64,000 nucleotides of DNA, taken from NCBI GenBank assembly GCA_903910745.1, contig CAIWAO010000128.1:1-64000 (forward strand), written 5' to 3'. Below are positions 18,133 through 27,875 of the stretch, in pieces. The translations under genes and the position numbers were made by a program. Numbering within the stretch: the stretch's first letter is position 1; each line of letters starts with the position of its first letter. The notes beneath the pieces are model-generated. The model was not told where the DNA came from and did not search any database. It saw nothing but the letters and a program-made list of their open reading frames with translations. Origin of the DNA: an uncultured Burkholderiales bacterium. Its GTDB lineage: Bacteria; Pseudomonadota; Gammaproteobacteria; Burkholderiales; Burkholderiaceae_C.

Positions 18133-21100
18133 ATGGACGACGGCATTATCAAAATTACAGGTGCAAGGCAGCACAACCTTAAAAATCTGAATGTTCACAT
18201 CAGAACCGGCGAATTAACTGTTGTAACGGGTCCTAGCGGATCAGGTAAATCGAGTTTGGTTTTTGATACTTTGTACGCCGAGGGGCAAAGAAGGTACGTA
18301 GAGACTTTTAGTGCCTATGCTCGTCAATTTCTTGACCGTATGGACCGACCGGCTGTAGACAAGGTAGAGGGCGTACCCCCAGCCATAGCAATAGATCAAA
18401 CCAATCCTGTGCGTAGCTCACGCTCCACGGTTGGAACAATGACCGAGCTTAATGATCATTTGAAATTGCTTTTTGCAAGAGCTGCGCAACTGTTTGATAA
18501 GAAAACTGCTCAATCCGTTCGTTTAGATAACTCCCAGACGATCTTTGCTGAGATACAGGCTAGAGTGTCTAATTTAGTAGGCCCCGCTATAAACTCCTCA
18601 GGCCATACTTTAGGTGTAAATTCTCCAGGCGCTGACCCAAGACTTTTCTTTACCTTCCCCGTTGAACTCCCCAACTCCGCGAGTCCACAAGAAATTGAGC
18701 AGTGGCTCAGTGCAAGTGGCTTTACCAAAGTGCAAGCTGAGCGCGAGATCGCAACCCCAAGTGGGCCCAGAAAGGTCATTGATGTGGTTGCTGATCGATT
18801 TCGTTTGGGCTCTGTTGAGCCTTCCCGAGTCATAGAGGCAATCGAGACAGCCATCAAACGCGGCTCAGGGCGACTGAATGTATATGTAGACCCTGCTGTG
18901 GATACTGGCAATACACCAGCAGCTCAAGGCTCTCAAATCTGGAAATTCTCCACCGGCCTTCATTGCCCTGAGAGTGACCTGACTTACAGCGCACCCACCC
19001 CCTCCATGTTCTCGTTTAATTCACCACTTGGTGCGTGTGAGACATGCCGTGGTTTTGGCAGAGTTATTGGGGTTGATTACGGTTTGGTTATTCCCAACGA
19101 TAAACTCACGCTGCGATCAGGTGCGATTAAAACGATCCAGACTCCCGCATGGTCTGAGGCTCAAGACGATTTGATGCGTCACGCCGAGAAAGAAGGCATT
19201 CCAAGAGATACGCCTTGGTACAAGCTATCTCAGGCTCACAAAGACTGGGTCATCAACGGATCCCCAGATTGGAACGGCAAATGGAACCAAAAATGGTTTG
19301 GTATCAAACGTTTCTTTGAGTACTTAGAAACCAAGTCCTACAAGATGCACATCAGAGTGCTTTTATCCAAATACCGCAGTTACACCCCGTGTCATGTTTG
19401 CATGGGATCGCGTTTAAAAACGGAGAGTCTTTTGTGGCGCATAGGCAGTTTGCAAAGTGCAAAAGAGGCCAGCCCACTTAGCACCCGATTCATGCCTGCC
19501 GGTGTGGACTGGTCCCTTGAGCAGTTAGCTGTATTGCCTGGTATGACGTTGCATGATTTGATGCTCTTGTCGATCGAGCGTTTGAGATTGTTTTTTGATG
19601 CGATGGCAAAAGACAACTCACTCATTGTTCATGACAGTGCCGAGCGCCAAGCACTGGAGATGCTCTTTGATGAAATTAGGACGCGACTTAAATATTTGTG
19701 TGATGTTGGGCTAGGATATTTGACTCTTGATAGGCAAAGCCGCACCCTCTCAGGGGGGGAGGTGCAACGTATTAATCTGACGACTGCGCTTGGAACGTCA
19801 CTGGTTAATACACTCTTTGTACTAGATGAGCCCAGTATTGGGTTGCATCCAAGGGATATGGCCCGGATCACGCAAGCCATGGAGCGTTTAAAAAATGCCG
19901 GCAATACACTCGTTGTCGTCGAACATGACCCAGCCGTAATGTTGGCCGCAGACAGGATCATCGACATGGGGCCTGGTCCGGGTGAGCGGGGAGGGCAAAT
20001 TGTTTTTGACGGTACGCCTTCTCAAATCAGAGGTGCAGATACTTTAACCGGAGACTACCTAGGGGGGCGCAAAACCATTGGACTTGGATTTACCCGCTTA
20101 GTGCGCGAGTCAACGAAAAGGCTAATTTTGGAGGGCGCTAGGGAGCACAACCTTAAGGACTTATCTATTGAGTTTCCCCTTGAGAGATTGGTTTGTGTAA
20201 CTGGCGTGAGTGGTTCTGGCAAGTCGACCCTCATACAAGACATATTGGCCCCTGCGCTTCTCAGGCACTTCGGGCGCTCCACTGAGACGCCTGGCCAACA
20301 CTCAAGACTTTTGGGTGCAGATCATTTGGGCGATGTGGTTTTTGTTGATCAGTCCCCTATCGGTAAAACGGCCCGCTCCAATCCGGTAAGCTATGTTGGA
20401 GCGTGGGACGCGATAAGAGAGATATTTGCTAACGCAACACTCTCCAAACAAAGAGGCTACACGGCAAGTAAGTTTAGTTTTAACGGGGGTGACGGAAGAT
20501 GTCCCACCTGTGGGGGCTCAGGTTTTGAGCACGTAGAGATGCAATTCTTGAGTGATGTGTACCTAAGGTGCCCAGACTGCAACGGTAAGCGCTACAGACC
20601 TGAGATTTTGGAGGTCCGCTTAGAGAGAAAAGACCCACTAACTGGTGCACTGGTGTATTTAAATGTCTCCGATGTCTTGGAGCTCACAGTTAGCCAAGCC
20701 GTTGCACTGTTTGCAAAAGACAAAGAGGTCATTAGAACGCTCTCTCCCATCGTAGATGTTGGCTTGGAGTACGTAAGACTGGGGCAACCTGTGCCCACGC
20801 TCAGCGGGGGTGAAGCGCAACGCCTAAAGCTTGCAGGTTATTTAGCTGAGGCCTCTAAATCCGCGTCCCATAGCAAACAATCATTGGCGAGACGAGGAAC
20901 GCTATTTTTGTTTGATGAACCAACCACTGGCTTACATTTTGACGATATCGCAAAACTCATGCGTGCACTTCGTCGACTACTCGAAGCTGGAGACTCTTTG
21001 GTGGTGATTGAGCACAACTTGGACGTCATCAGGTCAAGTGACTGGATCATTGATTTGGGTCCAGAAGGAGGCGAACAAGGGGGTGAGTTGGTGGCCCAAG

Positions 21101-24100
21101 GCTCGCCAGATGATTTGCGTGCCCATCCGGTTTCACACACAGGCCAAGCACTCAGAGAATACGACGCCTCTTTGGTTGGACAGGTATACAAGGTAAATTC
21201 TGAATCTGTGCAGGCTCAAACGAACCACTCAGATTTGAGCCTTCACGTCAAAGGCCCAAACAACATCAATCCATCTATTCAAATCATTCATGCAAGGGAA
21301 CACAATCTTAAAAATTTAAGCGTTGATATTCCAAGGCAGAAATTTAACGTGATCACTGGTGTTAGTGGCTCAGGTAAATCAACCCTTGCGTTTGATATTT
21401 TATTCAACGAAGGACAAAGAAGGTATTTAGAGAGTCTTAACGCATATGCAAGAAGTATTGTCCAACCCGCTGGGAGACCAGAGGTTGACGCAGTCTACGG
21501 CATCCCCCCGACAGTTGCGATTGAGCAAAGGCTATCGCGGGGAGGAAGGAAGTCAACCGTTGGAACGACCACCGAAGTGTGGCATTTTTTAAGACTCTTA
21601 TTTGTGAAGCTAGGCGTACAACACTGTGTGCACGATGGAGCTGGCGTTGAGCCCCAAAGTGTAGACCGTATCGTGGCTCATTTAATGAAAGAGTTTAAAG
21701 GCAAGATGATTGGTATCTTAGCGCCTTTGGTTATTAACCGCAAAGGTGTCTATACAGAGTGGGCGGACTGGGCAAGAGTTCGTGGGTATACGCACTTGCG
21801 TGTGGATGGGGAGTTTTTGACGACCTTAAACTTTCCACGAATTGATCGTTTTAAAGAGCACACGATTGAGTTACCCGTCCTGAGTTTGATCCCCTCGCCC
21901 TCCAAAGAGGCTGAGCTAAAACAGGCCTTGCTAACTGCTCTTGAACACGGCAAAGGTGTCTTGCATGTGTTGAGTGATTTAGGAGGGTTAGGTGCGGCGC
22001 TTAGTGAGGGTCGGTCCACTGCGAAAGAGGGTCGCCTGCAAACCTACTCAACAAAGAGGGCTTGTCCTGTTTGTAGCACCTCATACATGGAGTTGGATCC
22101 AAGGCTTTTTTCATACAACAGCAAACACGGTTGGTGTCCGGAGTGTGTAGGTACTGGGTTAAAGCTCTCCGGTGCGCAGAGAAAGGCCCTAGACGAAACT
22201 CTGCAAGAGGATAACAAGGGACGAGAGCAAAGTTTCGCAGAACCCGATGTTGACGACATAAGCGATCTGCCTTGCCCTAGTTGCGAGGGAACGAGACTCA
22301 ACTCAATTGCAAGACATGTAAAATTTCAATCCGTTGCGATCACAGACTTGGCCAAGCACAGCGTGGGGGAGTTAAGGTCTTGGATTTCTAAATTGAAATT
22401 AACAGGGCGAGATGCCGAGGTTGCAAGAGACTTAATCCCCGAGATTGCAAGTCGTTTGGAGTTTTTGGAGAAAGTGGGACTTGGCTACCTAACGCTTGAG
22501 CGAGGAGCGCCAACGCTCAGCGGGGGAGAGGCTCAAAGGATTCGACTTGCTGCGCAATTGGGAAGTAATTTGCAAGGGGTTTGTTATGTCTTGGATGAGC
22601 CAACAATTGGCCTACACGCACGAGACAATCAAATCTTATTATCAGCCCTTAAAGATTTAAGCGAAAAGGGCAACACATTGGTCGTGGTCGAGCATGATGA
22701 GGAGACGATACGCGCAGCAGATCACATCATTGATATTGGCCCAAGTGCGGGTAAAAGAGGGGGGCATTTGGTTGCACAGGGCAGCGCTGCCGATATAAGC
22801 GCGGCTAAAGACTCTCAAACTGGCCAATACTTGAGGGACGCGATGCGACACCCTTTCCAGTTAAGGCGAGGCGTTAAAGAGTTGAGCGATAGTGCGATAG
22901 CGGCGCTTCAAGAGAGCGCTCGGCTCGCGGTTAAGTCTGGAGTTAAGTCTGGAAATAAGACCGGAACTAAGACGGGAACCAAGACCGAGTCTAATGGGGA
23001 CGACAAAACAAATAAATCCTCAACCCTAACAAAGGCTGAGTTAAAAGCACTCAAGGCTCAGCAGTTGGTTGCACAAAGTGCAGAGTTCAATTCAGGTCTT
23101 ACGGATCCAAGTGCCCCCGTGCAGTGGCTGAGTGTAAAGGGTGCGAATTTACACAACTTAAAAAATGTAAACGTCAACATACCCCTAAGGCGCCTTGTCG
23201 CAGTCACTGGGGTGAGCGGATCCGGTAAATCAACGCTTGCGAGAGATGTTCTTCTGGCTAACGTTCAGGCTGCAGTGCTTAGAAAAAGTGAACAAACTTG
23301 GCACGGCTGTGACTCTATCGTCGGTTGGGAGCAGATCGACCGAGTTTTAGAGGTCGATCAAACCCCGATTGGTAAAACACCTCGCTCTTGTCCTGCTACC
23401 TATATTGGATTTTGGGATACGGTTAGAAAACTTTTTGCAGACACCTTAGAGGCCAAGGCGAGGGGCTACGCAGCTGCTAGGTTTAGTTTCAACACCGGGG
23501 AGGGAAGATGTCCTGGGTGTGAGGGACAGGGCATGCGAACGATTGAGATGAGTTTCTTGCCCGATGTGAAAGTGTTGTGTGAGATTTGTAAGGGTGCGCG
23601 CTTTAATCCAGAGACGTTGATGGTGAGCTGGCGTGGTAAGAGTATCGGAGATGTCCTCTCTATGGAGGTTGATGAGGCGGTAGAGTTTTTTGCTTCAATG
23701 CCTGCGATCTCTCATCCACTCCAGCTTTTAAAGGATGTAGGACTGGGGTACTTAACACTTGGGCAACCCTCACCCACACTGAGCGGGGGTGAGGCACAAC
23801 GCATTAAATTGGTCACCGAGCTCTCAAAAGTGCGAGACGACATTACCCGAAGAGGACAAAAGGCACCCCACACACTATACGTACTTGATGAGCCAACTGT
23901 GGGGCTGCATATGGCGGATGTTGATAAACTTATCCGAGTGCTGCACCGGTTGGTAGATGCTCGCCACAGTGTGATTGTGATCGAACACGACTTGGACTTG
24001 ATTGCTGAGGCTGACTGGATTATTGATCTAGGCCCAGAGGGAGGAGACGCGGGAGGGCGGGTCGTGATGTCCACCACCCCTGAAAAAGGCGTAAAGCTTA

Positions 24101-24144
24101 AAACTCACACCGCTGCTGCTTTGGCCCCGGTTCTGTCAAGGTGA
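18133..24144 (+). CDS. uvrA: Tandem (double-length) UvrA excinuclease ATPase
   Basis: UvrA is the damage-recognising ATPase of nucleotide excision repair. This protein has 2003 residues, about twice the usual 940, because two UvrA units are fused. Four Walker A motifs of the G-x-SGSGKS type lie near residues 32, 690, 1074 and 1692, and four SGGE signature motifs near 538, 890, 1462 and 1882. Zinc modules CPTCGG...CPDCNG and CPGCEG...CEICKG are intact, as is CPVC...CPEC in unit 2, but the matching finger in unit 1 reads CPES (Ser281). A Lys/Gly/Thr linker of 12-bp repeats separates nucleotide-binding halves three and four. Double-length UvrA is, as I recall, known in Burkholderiales, possibly beside a standard UvrA elsewhere. 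Confidence 0.93.
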   Translation: MDDGIIKITGARQHNLKNLNVHIRTGELTVVTGPSGSGKSSLVFDTLYAEGQRRYVETFSAYARQFLDRMDRPAVDKVEGVPPAIAIDQTNPVRSSRSTVGTMTELNDHLKLLFARAAQLFDKKTAQSVRLDNSQTIFAEIQARVSNLVGPAINSSGHTLGVNSPGADPRLFFTFPVELPNSASPQEIEQWLSASGFTKVQAEREIATPSGPRKVIDVVADRFRLGSVEPSRVIEAIETAIKRGSGRLNVYVDPAVDTGNTPAAQGSQIWKFSTGLHCPESDLTYSAPTPSMFSFNSPLGACETCRGFGRVIGVDYGLVIPNDKLTLRSGAIKTIQTPAWSEAQDDLMRHAEKEGIPRDTPWYKLSQAHKDWVINGSPDWNGKWNQKWFGIKRFFEYLETKSYKMHIRVLLSKYRSYTPCHVCMGSRLKTESLLWRIGSLQSAKEASPLSTRFMPAGVDWSLEQLAVLPGMTLHDLMLLSIERLRLFFDAMAKDNSLIVHDSAERQALEMLFDEIRTRLKYLCDVGLGYLTLDRQSRTLSGGEVQRINLTTALGTSLVNTLFVLDEPSIGLHPRDMARITQAMERLKNAGNTLVVVEHDPAVMLAADRIIDMGPGPGERGGQIVFDGTPSQIRGADTLTGDYLGGRKTIGLGFTRLVRESTKRLILEGAREHNLKDLSIEFPLERLVCVTGVSGSGKSTLIQDILAPALLRHFGRSTETPGQHSRLLGADHLGDVVFVDQSPIGKTARSNPVSYVGAWDAIREIFANATLSKQRGYTASKFSFNGGDGRCPTCGGSGFEHVEMQFLSDVYLRCPDCNGKRYRPEILEVRLERKDPLTGALVYLNVSDVLELTVSQAVALFAKDKEVIRTLSPIVDVGLEYVRLGQPVPTLSGGEAQRLKLAGYLAEASKSASHSKQSLARRGTLFLFDEPTTGLHFDDIAKLMRALRRLLEAGDSLVVIEHNLDVIRSSDWIIDLGPEGGEQGGELVAQGSPDDLRAHPVSHTGQALREYDASLVGQVYKVNSESVQAQTNHSDLSLHVKGPNNINPSIQIIHAREHNLKNLSVDIPRQKFNVITGVSGSGKSTLAFDILFNEGQRRYLESLNAYARSIVQPAGRPEVDAVYGIPPTVAIEQRLSRGGRKSTVGTTTEVWHFLRLLFVKLGVQHCVHDGAGVEPQSVDRIVAHLMKEFKGKMIGILAPLVINRKGVYTEWADWARVRGYTHLRVDGEFLTTLNFPRIDRFKEHTIELPVLSLIPSPSKEAELKQALLTALEHGKGVLHVLSDLGGLGAALSEGRSTAKEGRLQTYSTKRACPVCSTSYMELDPRLFSYNSKHGWCPECVGTGLKLSGAQRKALDETLQEDNKGREQSFAEPDVDDISDLPCPSCEGTRLNSIARHVKFQSVAITDLAKHSVGELRSWISKLKLTGRDAEVARDLIPEIASRLEFLEKVGLGYLTLERGAPTLSGGEAQRIRLAAQLGSNLQGVCYVLDEPTIGLHARDNQILLSALKDLSEKGNTLVVVEHDEETIRAADHIIDIGPSAGKRGGHLVAQGSAADISAAKDSQTGQYLRDAMRHPFQLRRGVKELSDSAIAALQESARLAVKSGVKSGNKTGTKTGTKTESNGDDKTNKSSTLTKAELKALKAQQLVAQSAEFNSGLTDPSAPVQWLSVKGANLHNLKNVNVNIPLRRLVAVTGVSGSGKSTLARDVLLANVQAAVLRKSEQTWHGCDSIVGWEQIDRVLEVDQTPIGKTPRSCPATYIGFWDTVRKLFADTLEAKARGYAAARFSFNTGEGRCPGCEGQGMRTIEMSFLPDVKVLCEICKGARFNPETLMVSWRGKSIGDVLSMEVDEAVEFFASMPAISHPLQLLKDVGLGYLTLGQPSPTLSGGEAQRIKLVTELSKVRDDITRRGQKAPHTLYVLDEPTVGLHMADVDKLIRVLHRLVDARHSVIVIEHDLDLIAEADWIIDLGPEGGDAGGRVVMSTTPEKGVKLKTHTAAALAPVLSR
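22930..22989 (+). repeat. Degenerate in-frame 12-bp repeats inside uvrA
   Basis: Five consecutive 12-bp units (gttaagtctgga twice, then aataagaccgga, actaagacggga and accaagaccgag) encode [16 protein letters not shown] and TKTE. As multiples of four codons, changes in copy number keep the frame. The units form a basic, probably disordered linker near residues 1600-1619. Confidence 0.85.
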
Positions 24145-24170
24145 TGCAAATGAAGGGGTTAGGTTGCAGC

Positions 24171-24256
24171 AATGCAATGCAATGCAGTGCAATTCATGCC
24201 GGTGCTGTTTGAAGTGGTCGTAACCACTCCAATAACCACTCCAATAGCCACTCCGG
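24171..24256 (+). repeat. Short tandem repeats between uvrA and prfC
   Basis: The 144-bp gap between the convergent genes holds two simple repeats: aatgc three times plus one variant copy (24171-24190), and a 12-bp unit aaccactccaat about three times (24222-24256). No terminator hairpin with a T-run is visible here. These look like slippage products in a non-coding spacer. Confidence 0.75.
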
Positions 24257-24288
24257 GAACGCAGGAGCCCCCATCAAATCAAAAAGTA

Positions 24289-25923
24289 TTAACTGGAGGC
24301 GTCTTGTAGGGCGAGTCCAGCGTGTTCTCGCAGTGGGTGAAATTCAATTTTAGGAAAGCGCTCTTGAGCGAGTCTGACATCGTAGGGAGATGTGCACAAA
24401 TAGGCAAGCGTATTGGCGGCGTCAAGCGCCATCCTTTGTGGGTACGCGTTTACAAACTCTTTCAACTCTGAATCGTTTGTTGCAGTGATCCAGCGAGCTC
24501 CCGTGTACTGACAAGACTCTAGTTTGACATCACAGTCGTACTCAGCCTTGAGTCTGTGTTGTACCACCTCAAACTGCAACGCTCCAATTGCCCCCAACAA
24601 CATTGAGCCACCCGCTTCCGGTCTAAATACTTGTATAGCCCCCTCTTCCCCGAGTTGAGCAAGACCGGTTTGGAGCTGTTTGGTTCTAAGAGGATTCTTC
24701 AAAATCACCGTCATAAAAAGTTCAGGCGCAAAAAAAGGTAAGCCGGTGTATTGAAGCGCAATGCCGTCCGTAATGGTGTCTCCTAGCTGTACGCCTCCGT
24801 GTGTGGTGAATCCGATAATGTCACCAGCAAAAGCCTCCTCAACAGCTTCTCTACGTTGAGATAAAAATGTAACCACTGACGTTGGTCTAAGCTCTTTCGC
24901 AGAGCGTTGAACTCTTAGTTTCATTCCGGGTAAATATTTACCAGATGCAACTCTTACAAATGCAATACGGTCTCTGTGGGAGGGGTCCATATTGGCTTGC
25001 ACTTTGAAGACGACACCAGAGAAATGCTCATTTTCTGGCTGTATCTCTTTGATGACCGGGGCTTTATCAACTAGGAGGGAGCTAGTACGGGGTCTTGGAG
25101 ACGGAGCCAGGTCAACGAGTGCGTCTAAAATCTCCATGACCCCGAAGTTGTTCACACCAGAGCCAAAAAATACGGGGGTTTGTTTGCCAGCTAAAAACTC
25201 TTCTAAATCAAATTTGGGTGATGCACCAGTTGCCAGCTCCATACTCTCTATGGAGGAGTCCCAAGTGTCTTTGAACCGCTCTCTAAGGGCGTCCTTGTTT
25301 GTCAGGGAAATAGCTTCAAAGTCCTCGGGTCTGCGTTCTGAGCCAGATTCGAAAACTGTCATCGTGTCGTTTCGAAGATTCAAAATTCCAGAGAACTGTT
25401 TGCCTTGACCCACAGGCCATGTCATGGGAGTGCAAGGCATACCCAGCTCGCGCTCAACTTCGTCAAGCAAGTCAAGTGGGTCCCGTACTTCGCGGTCCAT
25501 TTTGTTAATGAACGTCAAAATGGGAGTATTTCTTTGTCTACATACTTCGATCAAGCGCCGGGTCTGCGCTTCAACGCCGTTTGCAGCGTCAATCACCATC
25601 AGCGCCGAGTCAACAGCAGTTAAGACTCGGTAGGTGTCCTCACTAAAGTCTTTGTGGCCAGGTGTGTCAAGAAGGTTGATGACGTGATCTCGGTACAGCA
25701 TTTGCATCACCGAGCTCGCAACAGAGATTCCGCGTTGCTTCTCAATCTCCATCCAGTCGCTGGTTGCGTGACGTGAGGCTTTACGGGCTTTAACGGAGCC
25801 AGCAATTTGAATAGCTCCAGAAAACAGGAGAAGCTTCTCAGTCAGAGTGGTCTTACCCGCATCGGGGTGGGAGATGATGGCAAACGTGCGCCTGCGCTGC
25901 ACTTCTTGGGATACTGTGGTCAT
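24289..25923 (-). CDS. prfC: Peptide chain release factor 3
   Basis: RF3 is the GTPase that recycles RF1/RF2 from the ribosome. The 544-residue protein has G1 SHPDAGKTTLTEK (from residue 18), the switch region QRGISVASSVMQM, G3 DTPGHKDFSEDTYR and G4 FINKMDRE, which together distinguish RF3 from EF-G. The length fits the family (about 525-545). ATG at 25923. Its end faces the end of uvrA. Confidence 0.97.
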   Translation of the reverse strand: MTTVSQEVQRRRTFAIISHPDAGKTTLTEKLLLFSGAIQIAGSVKARKASRHATSDWMEIEKQRGISVASSVMQMLYRDHVINLLDTPGHKDFSEDTYRVLTAVDSALMVIDAANGVEAQTRRLIEVCRQRNTPILTFINKMDREVRDPLDLLDEVERELGMPCTPMTWPVGQGKQFSGILNLRNDTMTVFESGSERRPEDFEAISLTNKDALRERFKDTWDSSIESMELATGASPKFDLEEFLAGKQTPVFFGSGVNNFGVMEILDALVDLAPSPRPRTSSLLVDKAPVIKEIQPENEHFSGVVFKVQANMDPSHRDRIAFVRVASGKYLPGMKLRVQRSAKELRPTSVVTFLSQRREAVEEAFAGDIIGFTTHGGVQLGDTITDGIALQYTGLPFFAPELFMTVILKNPLRTKQLQTGLAQLGEEGAIQVFRPEAGGSMLLGAIGALQFEVVQHRLKAEYDCDVKLESCQYTGARWITATNDSELKEFVNAYPQRMALDAANTLAYLCTSPYDVRLAQERFPKIEFHPLREHAGLALQDASS

Positions 25924-26022
25924 GATTATTTTAAAACTTAACCTGCGATGATAGCTTGAAGAGGGCTGTTAGGTCTAGAGGCCTGCACAAGTTTTCTAAG
26001 GCCAACGTGTTCTTTGGTGAAT

Positions 26023-27552
26023 TTAAGAGACTTTCACGCTATTGATCAAATCCTCTAAGATACTCATATCTACGGGTTTAGTCAGTAAGTATGCAATTTT
26101 ATATTTTGAACTTAAACTTTGTATTTCTTGGTCAATCTGACCAGAGATCACAGCAATGGTGGTTTGAGGATTCACGACGTGGTGTATTTGACCAAGAAGT
26201 TGGGGGCCACTTAGTCCTGGCATATTCCAATCCAAAATTACTAAGTTAAAGAAATGAGTGCTTAAAAGATTTACTGCTTCTTGACCACTCCCCGTTTCCT
26301 CAACCTGCATGCGATTCCAATTGGAAGCGGGATTTGCAGGACTTTGTTTCGAACTTGCATCTGATTGACTCGCTAAATTTTTTTCCTCTATTCGTTTTAA
26401 TGCGAGTTTTAGTACGTGTCGATTGACAACCAAATCTTCAATAATTAGAACCTTTAAATTAGAAGTCTTTGAGTCTGCAATACATACAGGTGAAGACATT
26501 GGTACAGACATTGGTACAGACATAGGGGCAGACACAGGCGCAGGCATAAGCTCAGGCATAAGCTCAGGCATAAGCTCAGGCATAAGCTCAGGCATAAGCT
26601 CAGACAAAGGCGGCGCATCGTCTAAGCCTCTCAGCTCATCTGGTTGTGTCTTTGTTGCGATGATGAGTGAGAAAGTTGTCCCGTGACTTTTTGGGTTTAT
26701 CTTTTTACTCTCACTAATGACTTGAATTTGCCAGTCGTTTGCGTCAGCTAAACTTTTGACAATTGAGAGCCCCAGTCCCGTGCTTTCGTTGTGTATCAGA
26801 AGGTTACTTGGGCTTTCTGTGTCTAAGTTTGCATTGTCTAAGTTTGCCGTGTAAAAAGGCTCGAATATTCGGGTTAGGTTTTCCTTTTCTATTCCATCCC
26901 CCGAATCACTAACCAAAACCTGAAGTGCAGGCTCAATACCTAGTGATGTATTTGTTATTGAGATTTTTACAAATCCCTTACTTGTAAATTTTATTGCGTT
27001 ATGAACCAAGTTAATCAATATTTGCCTTAGGCGTTGGCCGTCTAAGAACATTTTTTCGGGTAAATTTTCTTCAATTTGTAACTGAATGTTTAGATTTTTA
27101 GCCTTTGCCAGTTCAGTAAAAGATTTATAAACATCTTCAGTTATTTGCACAACCGAAACCCATTGAGGTCTAACGGCAAAGGATTTAGAGCGGATTTGAG
27201 CACTATCCAAAATCTCATTCACAAGCGCCTTTAGATGATCGCTTGCTTGTATGGCAGCGTCGATATGCTCTGCTGCTTGCAAGGGCAGTGCGGGGGTTTC
27301 TTTAGAGAGACTTAAATGCATAAGGACGACTGACAAAGGAGAGCGAAGTTCGTGGCTAATAAAAGCGCTCCATAAATCTTGACGCCTAGATTGCTCTTTT
27401 AAAGATTTGATTTGATTTCTTAGTTTTAAATTGGCAGTTAAGAAAAAAAGAGAAACAATTAAGAAGCATAAAAGTATCAAAATAAAAGCCCAAACCATAA
27501 TCCCAGTGACATCGGTTTCCCAAAATGAACGACTTGGAGATAGGATTGACAT
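26023..27552 (-). CDS. Membrane hybrid histidine kinase with receiver domain
   Basis: A 509-residue hybrid kinase: one membrane helix (about 17-40), H box SHELRSPL (His67), N box LINLVHNAIKF (Asn185), G boxes SDSGDGIE and GLGLSIVKSL, and a C-terminal receiver with acidic pocket IED (near 371), phospho-acceptor Asp441 in VILDWNMPG and the conserved Lys in LLTKPVD. There is no periplasmic sensing domain, so the signal is unclear. A Met/Pro-rich linker of 12-bp repeats (about residues 318-355) joins kinase and receiver. No separate response regulator gene lies beside it, so phosphate may pass to a distant partner. Confidence 0.92.
   Translation of the reverse strand: MSILSPSRSFWETDVTGIMVWAFILILLCFLIVSLFFLTANLKLRNQIKSLKEQSRRQDLWSAFISHELRSPLSVVLMHLSLSKETPALPLQAAEHIDAAIQASDHLKALVNEILDSAQIRSKSFAVRPQWVSVVQITEDVYKSFTELAKAKNLNIQLQIEENLPEKMFLDGQRLRQILINLVHNAIKFTSKGFVKISITNTSLGIEPALQVLVSDSGDGIEKENLTRIFEPFYTANLDNANLDTESPSNLLIHNESTGLGLSIVKSLADANDWQIQVISESKKINPKSHGTTFSLIIATKTQPDELRGLDDAPPLSELMPELMPELMPELMPELMPAPVSAPMSVPMSVPMSSPVCIADSKTSNLKVLIIEDLVVNRHVLKLALKRIEEKNLASQSDASSKQSPANPASNWNRMQVEETGSGQEAVNLLSTHFFNLVILDWNMPGLSGPQLLGQIHHVVNPQTTIAVISGQIDQEIQSLSSKYKIAYLLTKPVDMSILEDLINSVKVS
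26493..26600 (-). repeat. 12-bp minisatellite in the kinase gene
   Basis: Nine 12-bp units in a row: five near-identical copies of caggcataagct (26541-26600, plus-strand reading) and four diverged copies to the left (cagacattggta type). On the minus strand they encode a repeated ELMP tetrapeptide and then related VPMS/APMS units. The repeats keep the reading frame at any copy number, so linker length between the kinase core and the receiver can vary. Confidence 0.93.
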
Positions 27553-27705
27553 GAATATGAAATAGTTTAAAAAATCAAAAAGTTTTTACAGATTAAGGGC
27601 TTAGACCTTATTCTTGTCAAAAGTCGTGTAATTTATAGGGTCTTAAAAGCTTAATCATCACACAAATCTTTACTAATTTTTAGTTTCAGATAGAATACTC
27701 GCAAA

Positions 27706-27783
27706 TCTGAGGAGCGCTGCAACCAAGTCTAGCTATTAGCACATTGGTGAGGCTCGGATCTTGATCACCCAACTGCGCTCACC
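27706..27783 (+). promoter_or_regulatory. SAH riboswitch aptamer upstream of ahcY
   Basis: The S-adenosylhomocysteine riboswitch (family known from beta- and gammaproteobacteria, upstream of SAH recycling genes) is recognised from the GAGGAGCGCTGCAAC core, GAGGCTCGG, and GCGCTCACC. P1 pairs tctgag (27706-27711) with ctcgga (27753-27758). The pseudoknot-like helix pairs gagcgc (27712-27717) with gcgctc (27775-27780). An inner arm ccaa...ttgg encloses a gcta/tagc hairpin. A TAGAAT -10 at 27691-27696 places the RNA 5' end at about the aptamer start. High SAH should raise expression of ahcY. This accounts for most of the 323-bp gap between the kinase gene and ahcY. Confidence 0.93.
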
Positions 27784-27794
27784 CACTGATAGAT

Positions 27795-27811
27795 GTGAGG
27801 TGAGCCTCAGC
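27795..27811 (+). promoter_or_regulatory. Candidate expression platform of the SAH riboswitch
   Basis: The segment ggtgagcctca is complementary both to gctcacc of the aptamer (27777-27783) and to tgaggctc of P1 (27748-27755), and can alternatively fold into its own tgagg/cctca hairpin. This suggests a switch between aptamer and anti-aptamer folds upstream of the ribosome-binding site gaatggagttg at about 27861. The pairings are visible; the regulatory outcome is inferred. Confidence 0.6.
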
Positions 27812-27875
27812 AGCCCCTGTTGGCGCTACACACGCACATCCTTCATTGGTATCAACAATGAATGGAGTTGAATAA

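Noticed and set aside
18080-18133. LexA (SOS) box before uvrA
   Set aside because: No ctgt-N8-acag sequence is present; the inverted repeat seen has another sequence.
18133-24144. Two separate uvrA genes joined by a read error
   Set aside because: The frame is continuous with normal codon use across the joint, and double-length UvrA is known in this order.
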